In this document: in pieces, positions 43,990 to 54,300 of the stretch
How the letters are laid out: the number at the start of each line of letters is the position of its first letter
How positions within the stretch are numbered: position 1 is the first letter of the stretch
The notes under the pieces: model-generated
What the model saw: the letters and a program-made list of their open reading frames with translations, nothing else
The model's database searches: none
Told to the model about the DNA's origin: nothing
Translations under genes and position numbers: made by a program
Assembly: GCA_009746045.1 (NCBI GenBank)
Contig: RPFO01000022.1
Location: 2,298,680 to 2,362,679 of the forward strand
Source of the DNA: Mesostigma viride
Taxonomy: Eukaryota > Streptophyta > Mesostigmatophyceae > Mesostigmatales > Mesostigmataceae
Direction of reading: 5' to 3'
DNA: 64,000 nt

Positions 43990-46900
43990 TACTTGCTTGC
44001 TTGTGTGCGCCAGCATCCACGCGCACCTCACGGCGGTGCGCACGGAGGAGGACCAGAAGCGCATCCAGATGGAGGAGCTGCTCAACCAGCTGCACTACGA
44101 GGAGATGGAGGACAAGTACCTGCGCCGCGTGGAGGAGCTGCGTCTGAAGGTACGATGGGGCTGGCTTTGTGAGGGCGAACCCCTGGGGGGTCGCTTTGCC
44201 CAGTTCTGACGCCTTACCATTCGAATGGCTCATCTCGCGCTTGCTTGTCGCTTCTGACGCCCAGTTCTGACGCCTTATTGTTCGAGTGGCTCATAAGTTG
44301 CTTACTTATCTCTTGCTCATCTCTTGCTCATCTCTTCCTCATCTCTTCCTCATCTCTTCCTCATCTCTTGCTCATCTCTTCCTCATCTCTTGCTTATCTC
44401 TTGCTCATCTCTTCCTCATCTCTTCCTCATCTCTTCCTCATCTCTTGATTATCTCTTGCTCATCTCTTCCTCATCTCTTCCTCATCTCTCGCTCAAAGTC
44501 CTGCAAATGCTCATCCCTTGCTTACTGGTTGCTTCTGCTAACCTAGGTGGCGAATCCCCTAAGACAGGAGGGGTCGGTTAGGCATTGTGTGGCTGGTGTC
44601 ATGCTGGTTTCTTGCGTCCTTCTTGCGTCCTTCTTGCCTCCTTCTTGCGTCCTTCTTGCGTCCTTCTTGCGTCCTTCTTGCGTCCTTCTTGCGTCCTTCT
44701 TGCGTCCTTATTGCGTCCTTATTGCGTCCTTCTTGCGTCCTCCTTGCGTCCTTATTGCTCGTTCGTGCTAAACTCCTGCTGATCTGAGGTGGGTGGTGGG
44801 CTGGTGCCTGGTGGGCGGGTGGGCCACCGTCTAGGGTTTGTGAGGGATAACCTTCTTTTCATTCCCGCCGTAAGTGCACTTGCCTGCTGATTTTTTTGCG
44901 TCCACGGGCCCCACGCTTGACCTCCTGCACTCATGTACTTGTTTGTCCCTTTGGCTTTCCCCGTGTCAGCCCCTTGTGCTTGTCCTTGTGCTTGTCCTGG
45001 TGCTTGCCCTTGTGCTTGTCCTTGTGCTTGTCCTTGTGCTTGTCCTGGTGCTTGCCCTTGTGCTTGCCCTTGTGCTTGTGCTTGCCCTTGTGCCTGTCCT
45101 TGTGCTTGTCCTTGTGCTTGTCCTTGTGCTTGTGCTTGTGCTTGTGCTTGTGCTTGTCCTTGTGCTTGCCCTTGTTCTTGTCCTTGTGCTTGCCCTTGTC
45201 CTTGTCCTTGTGTGCTTGTCCTTGTTCTTGTCCTTGTGCGTGTGCTTGTCGTTGTGCTTGCCCTTGTTCTTGTCCTTGTGCTTGTCCCTTGTTTTTGCCT
45301 CTTCTCTGTGTCGCTTGTCGTTGCCCCTTGTGTCAACCGCTGCGGCTTGTCCCTTGTGTATGTTTTCTCTGTTTGCCCCTTCCGCCTGTCACCTGTACGT
45401 GCCTGCTCCCCTTGTCCCTCCTGGCTGCGCCATCGGGTCGCACCGTGTCCTTGCGCCGTTTGTCGGCCTCATCCCCATCCGCAGAAGGAGCGCATGAAAC
45501 TGGAGCTGCAGCAGGCGCACGAGATGGCGCGCCGCGCCAAGGCGGAGCAGCGCGAGAGGGAGCAGAGGGAGGAGGAGGAGTTCCGCGCACGGCTCATGGA
45601 CAAGTTTGCCGAGGTGAGGGGTGGAGGGGTACAAACGCGCGGAGGTGAGGGGTGGATGCGTGGAAGCAAGTGGGGCAAGGTGATAGGGGGAGGGGGACAA
45701 GTTTGGCAGGGGTAAAGTGTGCCAAGGTGAGGGGGGTGGGGACAACTTTGAAGAGGTGAGGGGGAGGGGGGGGCAGGTTTGCCGAGGTGTGGGGGGGGCG
45801 GGGGGGGGGCTTTTACCTTCATCTGTGCTTGTCGTTCTTGATCTTTGTTCTTCTTTTCCTTGCATTGCCCCATCCACATCGTATTTTCTTTTTATGTTCT
45901 TCTCTCTTCCTGTCCTTGGAAGAGGGGTCGCTAATCGCGTACCTACCCTCTGCGGTACTTCTTACACCTGTGCTTCCCTCCCACCGCCTCATCGGGTGGG
46001 TACTTCTTCCCTTCCCACCTATTCTACCCTGGCAGGACGACCGCCTGGAGCAGTTGAATGCGCAGAAGCGCCGCCTCAAGATGGAGGAGCACAAGCGCGA
46101 GGTGCAGCGCCTGTGGGACGAGAAGAAGGCCATGTACGAGAAGCAGGTACGCAGCTCGGGCCTGACGACTGACTCCATCTCCCATCATGCTGTAGCAATC
46201 AGGGAGCGTTCTGGGGGATGATAAAAAGGGCATGTACAGAGAAGCAGGTACGGCACATGCGACTCTAGCAATACTCATGGCTAGGATGATGTCAGCCATG
46301 GCATTGGTTATGGCATCGTTTGGTATTTTGGGATGAGAAGAAGGCCATGCATGCGAACCAGGTATTGCAGACGCGGCCCCCGTACTAGACTTGGCTAGGT
46401 TGATATGAGCCGTGACATCCTCTACTACATACTATGGGACGAGAACGAGGCCAATAGGCCATGTATGAGAAGCAGGTGCGGCGCAAACCGATGGTCGCTG
46501 GCATGAACGGTGGTCGCTAGATGAAACGGTGGTCGCTGGCATGAACTATGTGAGCGGCGGGAATGGTGCACGCAGCTTCACATTACGAGTCGTGGATGTC
46601 TGCCCTGTAGTATCGCAATGAAAATAATTTCCAAATACCCCGGCTTGGCCCACACGATATAATTATTAGCCCCCCCTGGCCCGTGTTATGTACTCTACCC
46701 CCGGTCGCCCACCTGGTTTAGTGATCGGTTGACCAATCCACGGCAACAGCATGATTATTCATGGTTACTTAACCGCTCCGGGGGTGCATGAATCATGATC
46801 ATGATGTCTCGGTGCCCTTGCCCGCGTGGCGACTACTTCCTGGGTGCTCTCCCCAGCATGACCTTGATCAGTGATCACCCTGCGGATGCCCTGGAGCGTG

Positions 46901-47651
46901 TGTGTGATAGGGGCCTCTATCTTCCCTCGCGCCCATGATGGTTCTGGTGATTCGGCAACTGCTCGCCCACATGGCTCTACCTTTGGTGCTCACGTCCCGC
47001 CACCGTTTTGCGGGGTACCCACCTGTAGAGTGGCTGGATTCTGCTGTCGTAACGCATGACGGTCACTGTCCCGCGTGCTCTCGTCAGCATAGCCATGGCT
47101 TTGGCACTCATCTGCATAGCTACCGATGGTACTCGGCGCGTTTTCTATGTACTCCTGCATTTCTTTCATGATTTTCGCCTTGATTCGTCCTGCACCACAC
47201 TGGCTGATTTGCTCTTGATTATCCTCGCATCGCGCCCATGATGTCAATCTGAATCACCCTTGCATCACATGGACGGTATACTTGCATCTCGTGCGCTCTA
47301 TTCTTGCATCGCACCGCTTGAATGATCCACAAACGGATCCTCGTACCATTAACCCACGGGAAATGATGACTCTTGGAATGGTACTCCCCGTACCAACCCA
47401 CACGCCAGCACCAACGCGAGCTGGACGAGGAGCGCCGCATCGCCGACGAGGAGCGCGCCAAGGAGGAGATCATCGAGGCCGAGCGCCAACGGCTGCTGCG
47501 CGAGTACGCGTTCAAGCTCGCCGGCTTCCTGCCCAAGGGCGTGCTCAAGAACCAGGACGATCTGGAGAACCTGCGCAACTACGTGGCGGGCGAGGTGGAG
47601 AAGGAGAAGTCGGGGGGCTTCTCTATGGGCTCCGGCAGCCGGCGGTTTTAG
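35787..47651 (+). CDS. MNS1 (FAP127): MNS1/FAP127 axonemal microtubule inner protein, at least 11 coding exons
   Basis: Coding exons: 35787-35823, 36101-36161, 37031-37109, 38535-38612, 39481-39777, 40755-40906, 42407-42592, 44014-44149, 45485-45613, 46036-46146 and 47409-47651. All phases agree. They give 502 residues plus a very short missing start; human MNS1 is about 495. The protein is one long charged coiled coil of the trichohyalin-plectin-homology type. Diagnostic blocks are DKMVARVVAESVELRELQEK, AIVQRIQEEDD, RLMDKFAEDDRLEQLNAQK and the C-terminus LLREYAFKLAGFLPKGVLKN. MNS1/FAP127 lies inside doublet microtubules of cilia. The third intron starts with GC (GCAAGT). Several introns hold partial copies of neighbouring exon edges and large microsatellites. 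Confidence 0.93.
36715..36990. repeat. 60-bp tandem repeat
   Basis: Four to five 60-bp units (containing CCAAACCTGTCCAGGAACC) in MNS1 intron 2, ending about 40 bp before exon 3. Confidence 0.95.
38290..38490. repeat. 28-bp tandem repeat
   Basis: About seven units of a 28-bp motif containing TTGCTGCCTCGGCTCATTCT, C/T-rich, ending about 45 bp before the acceptor of exon 4 of MNS1. Confidence 0.95.
38661..38705 (+). other. possible cassette exon or exon-edge duplicate in MNS1
   Basis: These 45 bp repeat the last 45 bp of exon 4 (38568-38612) with the donor GTGGGC retained. The frame is open and phase 0 at both ends: ELIYEVQRAREMASQ against ELMYEVQRAREMAAQ. Five of seven base changes are silent. 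An AG precedes it, but the pyrimidine tract is poor. Confidence 0.5.
39240..39390 (+). repeat. two decayed copies of the 5' edge of MNS1 exon 5
   Basis: TTGGCGCGCGGGGACCAGGC (about 39258) and CGTGCGAGAACCAGGCGATC (about 39361) resemble the exon 5 start at 39481 (GCGCGAGAGGACCAGGCG). Both are out of use. Confidence 0.6.
40564..40708. repeat. (CCCA)n microsatellite
   Basis: About 36 CCCA units with one interruption near 40647, some 45 bp before exon 6 of MNS1. Pyrimidine-rich on the coding strand. Confidence 0.97.
40907..42406 (+). other. MNS1 intron 6
   Basis: Begins with a long G-rich zone (40907-41400) and ends C/T-rich (42070-42400). No gene is recognised inside. Confidence 0.5.
42680..42800 (+). 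repeat. decayed copies of the 3' edge of MNS1 exon 7 and its donor
   Basis: GCGCAAGAAGCAGCCGGAGG followed by CCACGTGAGTTG (42691-42722) copies the exon 7 end and donor at 42570-42600. A weaker copy follows at about 42775. Confidence 0.75.
42965..43780. repeat. (GTGCTCAT)n array, about 102 copies
   Basis: An 816-bp, essentially perfect 8-bp tandem array in MNS1 intron 7. The long Cys/His/Val/Leu reading frames over it come from the repeat. Confidence 0.98.
43781..43990. repeat. (GTGC)n array
   Basis: GTGC tetranucleotides with few interruptions continue directly from the 8-bp array to within about 25 bp of the exon 8 acceptor. Confidence 0.96.
44305..44765. repeat. two 11-bp tandem arrays
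   Basis: CTCATCTCTTC units (44305-44495) and GCGTCCTTCTT units (44605-44765), both C/T-rich, in MNS1 intron 8. Confidence 0.92.
44970..45300. repeat. (CTTGTG/CTTGTC)n array
   Basis: Hexanucleotide-based C/T-rich repeat in MNS1 intron 8, upstream of the exon 9 acceptor. Confidence 0.93.
45614..45800 (+). repeat. tandem decayed copies of MNS1 exon 9 edge and donor
   Basis: The exon 9 end and donor (AAGTTTGCCGAGGTGAGGGG, 45602-45621) recur in altered form about six times: near 45630, 45667, 45699, 45719, 45743 and 45774 (for example CAGGTTTGCCGAGGTG). Confidence 0.7.
46215..46490 (+). repeat. tandem decayed copies of MNS1 exon 10 edge and intron start
   Basis: Three copies of the exon 10 end with donor (GGCCATGTACGAGAAGCAG, then GTACG) occur near 46230, 46340 and 46460, spaced about 105-115 bp. 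They also share the following intronic bases (GGCTAGGATGAT, GGCTAGGTTGAT). Confidence 0.75.
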
Positions 47652-49149
47652 CTGTTTCTGGGCGCCGTCTGGGTTCTTACCGCCGACACTATTTTGGAGT
47701 CGATCAGAGAATCTCATTCGCTTAGCGGGTGAATTTGGGAACAAGTTCTATTTTTTTTCCGTTCTGTTGAAGGTGAAAATTTTCCCGGAACCACTAACCG
47801 GAAAGTTTGCGGCTAGTACAAAAGTAAAGGGGAACATGTCACGGAATGGCCCGATATGGGCTATGGGGGGCGTCGTGGGACCGATGCAGAGGGCCGTAGC
47901 ACACCGGGGTGGGTACGGGAGGGCACCTTCCGCCCGCCATCAGCAGCCAGTTCATGAAAGACGTTTTCTTGGTACACTTGCATGGTGATACGGTGATAAT
48001 CCCAGGGAAGGTCTGCTATGGTGGTAATTTGTAGTCACAACCGGGCCGAAAGCGTGGCGGCCTCCAGCCAGCTATTGCCACCTTATGCTGGCATCACGTG
48101 GCACGAACGCCAGTGTCGCCAACAAAGATGAGCCCGCGCAAGCATGGGCTACTGTCGCTGAACGAGATTCTGGGGAGGGCCCTGACAGGAGGCCACCGAT
48201 CAGAACCCTCGTGCGCCTTCTGAGAAAGGTAGCTTTGGATGTCTTTGGGCCTGATGATACTGCTGGCAGCCGGGGGGGAAGCTGTTGGTAGCTACCAGGA
48301 GCCTGGTATGACCTTATTGGACTCGTACTCCCACCACGCAGGGCAAATGTGTGCCTGTCCAGGTGATCATTGATCCGTTTGGGGCAGGCGCAACCTGCGG
48401 CACATTGAAAGCATGATATTTTGCACTGTGAGATGGTTAGTCAGGCATGAGACTCCCTGGATTATATGTCCCAGCAGACATCCTCCATGGTCCTCACTGG
48501 AATAATGTGCAAACATGGCACTTGCGGGTCCATAACGAAGTGGCCGAGATAAAAATTACGAGGATGCGATGAAATTCCAGTGCTACGGAACGACGAAGCG
48601 CAGCCTGCCAACCATCCTTGCTTGTGCTGTTTTGTAAGGTGCTTGCAGATGGCATCTTGTGGGATGTTACAAGGTGGGATGGGACATGTGCGAAAAATGG
48701 TCAGAGCTTAGACCTGTATCCTTCCTTTTCCTTCGAATTCCTGCCCTGGCTTTTGAATTCGCCGGGTTAAGTAGTCTTGTAAGTGAGTACTTGCGTGTCA
48801 TGCACATGATTCACCTGCTACTGCTACATCCTCGAGACCCGGTCGCCTCATGTGGGGTGGTGTACACGCGGTCAAAGCTATAGCTTCGCAAAACCACTTC
48901 ATTTCAAAGGTATGCGTCTCCAATTTGATAAAGAAGACTATCAGCAGCTAAATTGTGCAAGTGGAGAACGATCTATGAAGTGGTGTGCACATTCATTCAT
49001 TCATTCATTCACGCGCCTTCCGGCGCCTCCGCTGGGAGAGTCACGGGGTACCAACTTTGAGTAGGTACCTAGCTTTCATCCCTGTTTGCTGCACAGCAAG
49101 AAGGGGCATGGGACCTGCCCTTTCTCTCGTTGCCTTGAAAGGCAGGCCA
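47652..49149. other. MNS1 3' UTR and flank
   Basis: No coding frame or repeat is recognised. TGTAA motifs at about 48634 and 48778 are distant polyadenylation candidates. Confidence 0.4.
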
Positions 49150-49192
49150 TGAATTAATTAACACGTAACTGCGTCACGTGGCTGCTAGTACA
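49150..49192 (-). repeat. family X 3' end fragment
   Basis: The minus strand reads ACTCTGTACTAGCAGCCACG, then TGACGCAGTTACGTG and TTAATTAATT, matching the hairpin end of family X. The LINE-C tail begins directly next to it. Confidence 0.6.
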
Positions 49193-49439
49193 GAGTAATT
49201 AATTAATTAATTAATTATTCACGTGACCCCGTTGGGGTGTCACGGAGCACCTAAGTGCTTCCAATCCCTGAGTGTGCACAATGGGTAGGGCCGGGGGCAA
49301 GTAAGTAAGTAAGTAAGTACTTGCGTGTCATGCGCAAAGGCATGCCACGGAGTACTATGCTAATCTCATTAGAAAAATAATTACACAAAAGTTTAAACAA
49401 ATATCGTCTGCATCATCCCCCAACCGTTAAGCACTAGAT

Positions 49440-51346
49440 TAATTAATTAATTAATTATCAACATCACTCCGTTGGGAGTAGATGTAGCACATAGCCCTGA
49501 GAAGGGGCATATGGCTTTTAATACATTCTAGGCTACTTCATGCAAGGGTGGGAATGTAAGCTACCCCTGCTCTAGGTGCACCAAGGCACCTGCACCCTCA
49601 TGGTCTATCACGCTATGCCCGGGTAAGGGGGGAGCATGCCTGTGAGGGAGGAAGATCATCATGGCTATACAAGAGCTAGGACATGGCTTCTCGACAGAGA
49701 GCATCTCTCTGCATGGCATAGCATGGCTAAATTCTTAATGCAACATCCATGGGGGTCCCATTATAGACAAAGCATGGCTAAATGTTGAAGGCATCATCCA
49801 TGGGGGCCATTATGGGCGCACATGCGCGTGGGCCACATGCTAGGCTAAGCCTTACTAATCTACACTACTGGTATATATATTCCTAGTCTGAGGTGGCAGG
49901 AGGGGGCTGCCAGGGCTTGTGGTCAACGTGGATGACCGCCCCCCTCCAGTATACCGGCTTCCCCCTTGCGCTCTGCCGGAGCTGAAGGTAGGTCGGCCAT
50001 AGCTCGCGTCGATCGCCGTTGTTGCTGGGCCAGGGTCAAGTCGTCGTCCAGCGTGAAGCGAGTCTCCGAGAGCTTCTTGCGGCATTTAAGGAACGCCAGC
50101 TTGTCCGCCATGTACTTAAAGGTGAGGAGCACGGGTGCCGGGCCAGCCTTCCCCCGCGCGCGGGGGAGGCGGACAGCCGACATGTCCAGCTCACCAGTGA
50201 GTAACATGGGGGCAAGAATGGCGCGCTTAACTGCCTCAAGAAGGCTCGTGGAGGTCTCACCTGCCTGCTGGTCGAAGTGCTTGACGATGACATTGTGGCT
50301 GCGCCGCGCGATGTCGGCTTCCTCGCGAAGGTCGAGGGCTTGTTGCTTGAGTTGTGCCGAGATGGTGGAGGTGGTGGAGGTGGTGTGCTGCTTAAGCAAG
50401 TCCGCCCAGGTGGAGGGAGCATCGCCGGCCGGGCCAGCAGGCGCCGGCTGGGCGGCGATGTCCTTCACCGCCTGGGCGGTGAGGCCGGCGGTGTCATGCA
50501 AGCTCTCAAGGGCGTTGGCGGTGGCTTGAAGGCGGTGGTCGAGGTCGAGGAGCTGGGCTTTGATGTCGGCAGTGGAGGCGGAAATGGCAGTGGAGGTGGA
50601 GGCGGCGGCGGTGGAAATGTGAGGAAGTTCAGCAGTCAGCGTGCCGCCGATTGCTGCTATGTCGGCAGCAAGGGGGGTCACGTGCTGCTGAAAGGCTTCC
50701 GTGAGGATGGAACGGAATGCGGGGGCGGAGATGGATGGAGCCCAGATCTCGCCGTCAGACTTCTGGAGAAGAGAGTTGAGGACGGCGTGTTGGAGTTGGG
50801 GGCGGGGACACCCGAACAGCTCGCGGACGTTGTGCCAGCGTCGGCCGTCGGTGACGAGGAGGCGTCCAGTGGCGTGGAGATGGAGGCACAGGTCGTAAAG
50901 CGAGGCGTAGTCCCCGAAGAAGATGTGATGCATAGCATCACTCGGGGAATGGAGCCGACAGCGCGGTTCCGAGAAGCGTGGCCCTCCAGTTTTGTCGGCG
51001 GGGCGGGCGCGTTTTGGGTCAGGCGATGCCGATGGCGAGGCATTGAGGCCGGGAGGTTGCTGGGTGACCACCAGTGCACGACTAGTGTCACCGCTGCCTG
51101 CCGGATCTGGCGAAGCGGCAGCCTCAGCTGCCGCATTGTCGAAGGCGAGCGCATCCGCCAAACTGCGTTGCGTCGACGGGCGTTTGCTCGTCATATATTG
51201 CGTTTTAGATTCGGAAAATTATATCAGCATGTGCGTCTGAGAAAGACGAAGCGATAGTGATATTCACGACTGAATTCGGTGCTCAAACGTGAAAGTTATG
51301 AGCTCCGACAGCCATGGCTACCTCGTGGCTCGTGGCTCGTGGCTCG
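49440..51346 (-). mobile_element. ORF1-only LINE, copy 5 (young, full length)
   Basis: The 1907-bp element is bounded by perfect 12-bp copies of TAAGCACTAGAT (49428-49439 and 51347-51358), inserted across the stop codon of LINE-C ORF2. It has the same layout and near-identical sequence as 30945-32904, with a deletion of roughly 50 bp near 50950. Its 5' end carries a short CGAGCCA tandem. Confidence 0.93.
49923..51194 (-). pseudogene. LINE ORF1 protein (copy 5), late frameshift
   Basis: The frame is open from ATG 51194 for 423 codons. A 4-bp insertion at about 50010-50013, absent from copy 4, shifts the last residues after LDDDLTLAQQQRR, so the normal end (RELWPTYLQLRQ) is lost. The N-terminal domain, coiled coil and RNA-binding core are intact. 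Copies 4 and 5 carry different single frameshifts, so each was presumably open when inserted. Confidence 0.85.
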
Positions 51347-51352
51347 TAAGCA

Positions 51353-54300
51353 CTAGATGGGGATGTAATACTCATCCGAGCTGTCCTCTACTGTAATGGC
51401 AGACGAGGCGGTAGTGTAGCGGCTATCCTCAGGACCAATAACCTCCACCTGCGGACTTCTACCCTGGCTAGCAATGGGCCGCGGGGCCCGTGGGGAGAAA
51501 ACAGGAGCATACCCCTCGGGGAGGTGCTTATCGCAGATGGCAGCCCATTTCTCCTTGTCAATCATGCGGGCGCGGAGTACGGATAGTCCCAGAAGCCCTG
51601 CATCTTCAAGCAGCTGTGTCACATAGGTCCGGGTCGCGCCGCGCCGGTGCCCGGCGCGCGCAAGTTTGCCAGTGGGTTGCGATGGGACAAGGGGACCCTG
51701 CCATAGGAGGAGGTGTCTACCTGGTTGGCCCCCCGGCAGGGCCCACATCGGTATTCACCTGGTCTGTGCGGGCAAGATGGCCGGCAAAGAGGAGGCGGCG
51801 GTGTCGGATGGTATGGGTGACAAGAGGGAGCTCGCAGTAGAGCTCGGCCCGGGTGCGGCGTTCTTGGTAGTGGACGCCGAGGATATGACGGAGCATTCGA
51901 GTGACGGTGCCGTCAAGCTGCTGGCTCAGCGCGTGGTCCAGGGTCCACGCCTCGCAGCCATAAAGGAGGATGCTGAGGACAAGGGCCTTGAACAGAATGC
52001 GCTTGCGTCGCTCACTCAGGTAGCGACAGGTCCAGAACCTGTCGAGGCGGCGGAGGGCCGCCCAGGCCTGGCCAATGCGGGTGTTGATGTCGTCGGCCGT
52101 GGAGGGAAGCCAGCTGCCAAGGAGCTTGAAGCGAGTCGCCGGGGGGACGGGGCTGCCGTCTAGCAAGAGGAGGGTGGGTGGGGCTATCCCAGCAGGGAAG
52201 CCGATGGCCATGACCTCCGTTTTCTTGCTGATCATAAGCCCCACCGCCCACGCTTCCAGTGATAAGCTGTCTAGCCAGAGTTGGGCTGACTCTGGGGTTT
52301 CCACGAGTGTCGTGTCATCAGCGTAGATCAGATCGCTCAGGCGGTAGGGTGGGTCAACCCCGCCGTAGCTGGCGTACTCCGTGACCTCGATCCCCGGCGG
52401 GCGCCCCTCCACCCGGGCGAAGCGGGCTTGTGCACGCCGCATAATATAGTCCACCATAATGATGAATAGATATGGGGAGAGCACACAGCCCTGCCACACC
52501 CCGGTGTGCAGGGGAAACGCCGGAGTGACGCCGTCGGCGGTACGGACCTGGGCTTGGGACCCTTCATAGAACTGGCGGATGATCTCAACGATGTACGATG
52601 GGACACGGAACAGGTGAAGGACCACCCACAGGGCGTCCCATATAACCGTATCGAATGCCTTGGTGTAATCCACGAAGATCAATAGCAATGGCAAGAGGCC
52701 GGGGGCCAGGCGGCCCACTTCCTCGATCAGGCGGCGCGCGGTAATAGTGACCATAACACAATTGCGACCAACACGGAAGCCCATCTGGGACTCACCTAGG
52801 TGGGGATCGAGGCTGGCGCGCATGCGGTTCAGCAGGAGACGCATGAAGACTTTCAGCACGCAGCTTTGGAGGCATACGCCGCGGTAGTTGCCGGTATCCG
52901 CGGCGGACCCCTTGCCCTTGTACAGCATGACCCGGACAGCGGTCTTCCAATACGTCGGCGGGGGGAGGCCATCTCGTAGAATCCGGTTGCAAACACCCCG
53001 GAGGAAAGGCTCAAGCTCAGGCATCTTAACCACCTCCGGTGAAATATTGTCCACTCCCATGGCAGCATCATTGCGGAGGGTGGAGATGGCAGCAGCCCAT
53101 TCCTGGGGAGTCCACTCGTCGTGGGGGCCGTCCACCAAGGGGCCGGAGAGCGGTGGGACCAGGTAGTCCGTCTCGCTGGTGGGCGCCTGCGGGGGCTCAA
53201 TGGGGCCGCCTCGGCTGGCCGCAGGGCGTGCAGCTGCAGCGGGGTCAAGCGGGGGGGGCGGGCCAGGGGCCCCTGATAGTTTGGCCTGGGAGCTGGGAGC
53301 TGAACCAAATCTCAAGGCGTTCACTGGGGGTGCCTGGGATGTCAGCCCGTTGCGTTTCCCGGCGTCCGGTGAGACGGTCGAGAGAGCGCCAGGCCGCCTT
53401 GTGCTGGTTGGCGGCCGTGTGGCGATTGATTTCGGCGGCAAGTGTCTCCACCTCCTCCGCATGTGCGGCAGTATATGCTTGAGTAAGCCGTTCCTGGTAC
53501 GGGTACAGGTCCTCCCCGCGGCGGCGGGCCTGCGCTAGCGCCAGCCGGGCGGCAACCACCCGGGCGTCGCGCAGGTAGAGCGGGGCTGGTCGGGCGCGGG
53601 GTTGCTCGGGGAGAAGCTTAGAGCCAAGCTCCACCGATCGCATGAACAGTTCGTAGGGTGGCGTGAGATCTACACCGCGATCTGCGTCCAGGTACATCAA
53701 AGGTTGCGCGTCCACGAAGGCAGACCTGATTGCATCGCGGCGTATCTCATCCGCTGACCACTTCTCCCTGCGCCCACGGACGGGGCGTAAGCAGGTCCAG
53801 TCAGGGCGGGGCCGGGGGCGGCGGCGCGCAGGGGCCTGAAGACGTAGGCGCAAGGTTGCGGTGACCATGCGATGATCCGATGCGACACTGGGGGTGGTCA
53901 GCGTACGGGCATCGATGACGGAAGAGCGCCAGCACTTGCGCACAAGTATGTAGTCCAAGCATACACATCGCCGCCGAGGGAGCATCGAGCCAGCCGCCCT
54001 GCGCATGGGGCCCACAAAGGTCACTAGTGCATCAGGCGGTTTAGCAAACAGCGTATTGGCAGCAGTCAAGTCCCCCTCAGTGAGCAGTTGCTCAAGTAGG
54101 GGGGTGTTGGCATTGCTATCGGTTAGGCGCGGCGCATACATGCAGCCCCCGCGGCCCACGGGCAGGGTCGCGTTGGCATCCACCAAGATGGCAACGATGT
54201 ATTGACGTGGGATCTGTTTCTCTATGTCGAGCAACTGGTTGAAGAACGCTGCGCGGTCCTCGGCCGGGTGCCCAGCATGTGGGGCATATCCGACAATTAC

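Noticed and set aside
42848-44209. Long open frames rich in Cys/His/Leu over the GTGCTCAT array
   Set aside because: Repeat artefact: an 8-bp array read in three frames stays open. Only the last 136 bp (44014-44149) are a real MNS1 exon, in its own frame.
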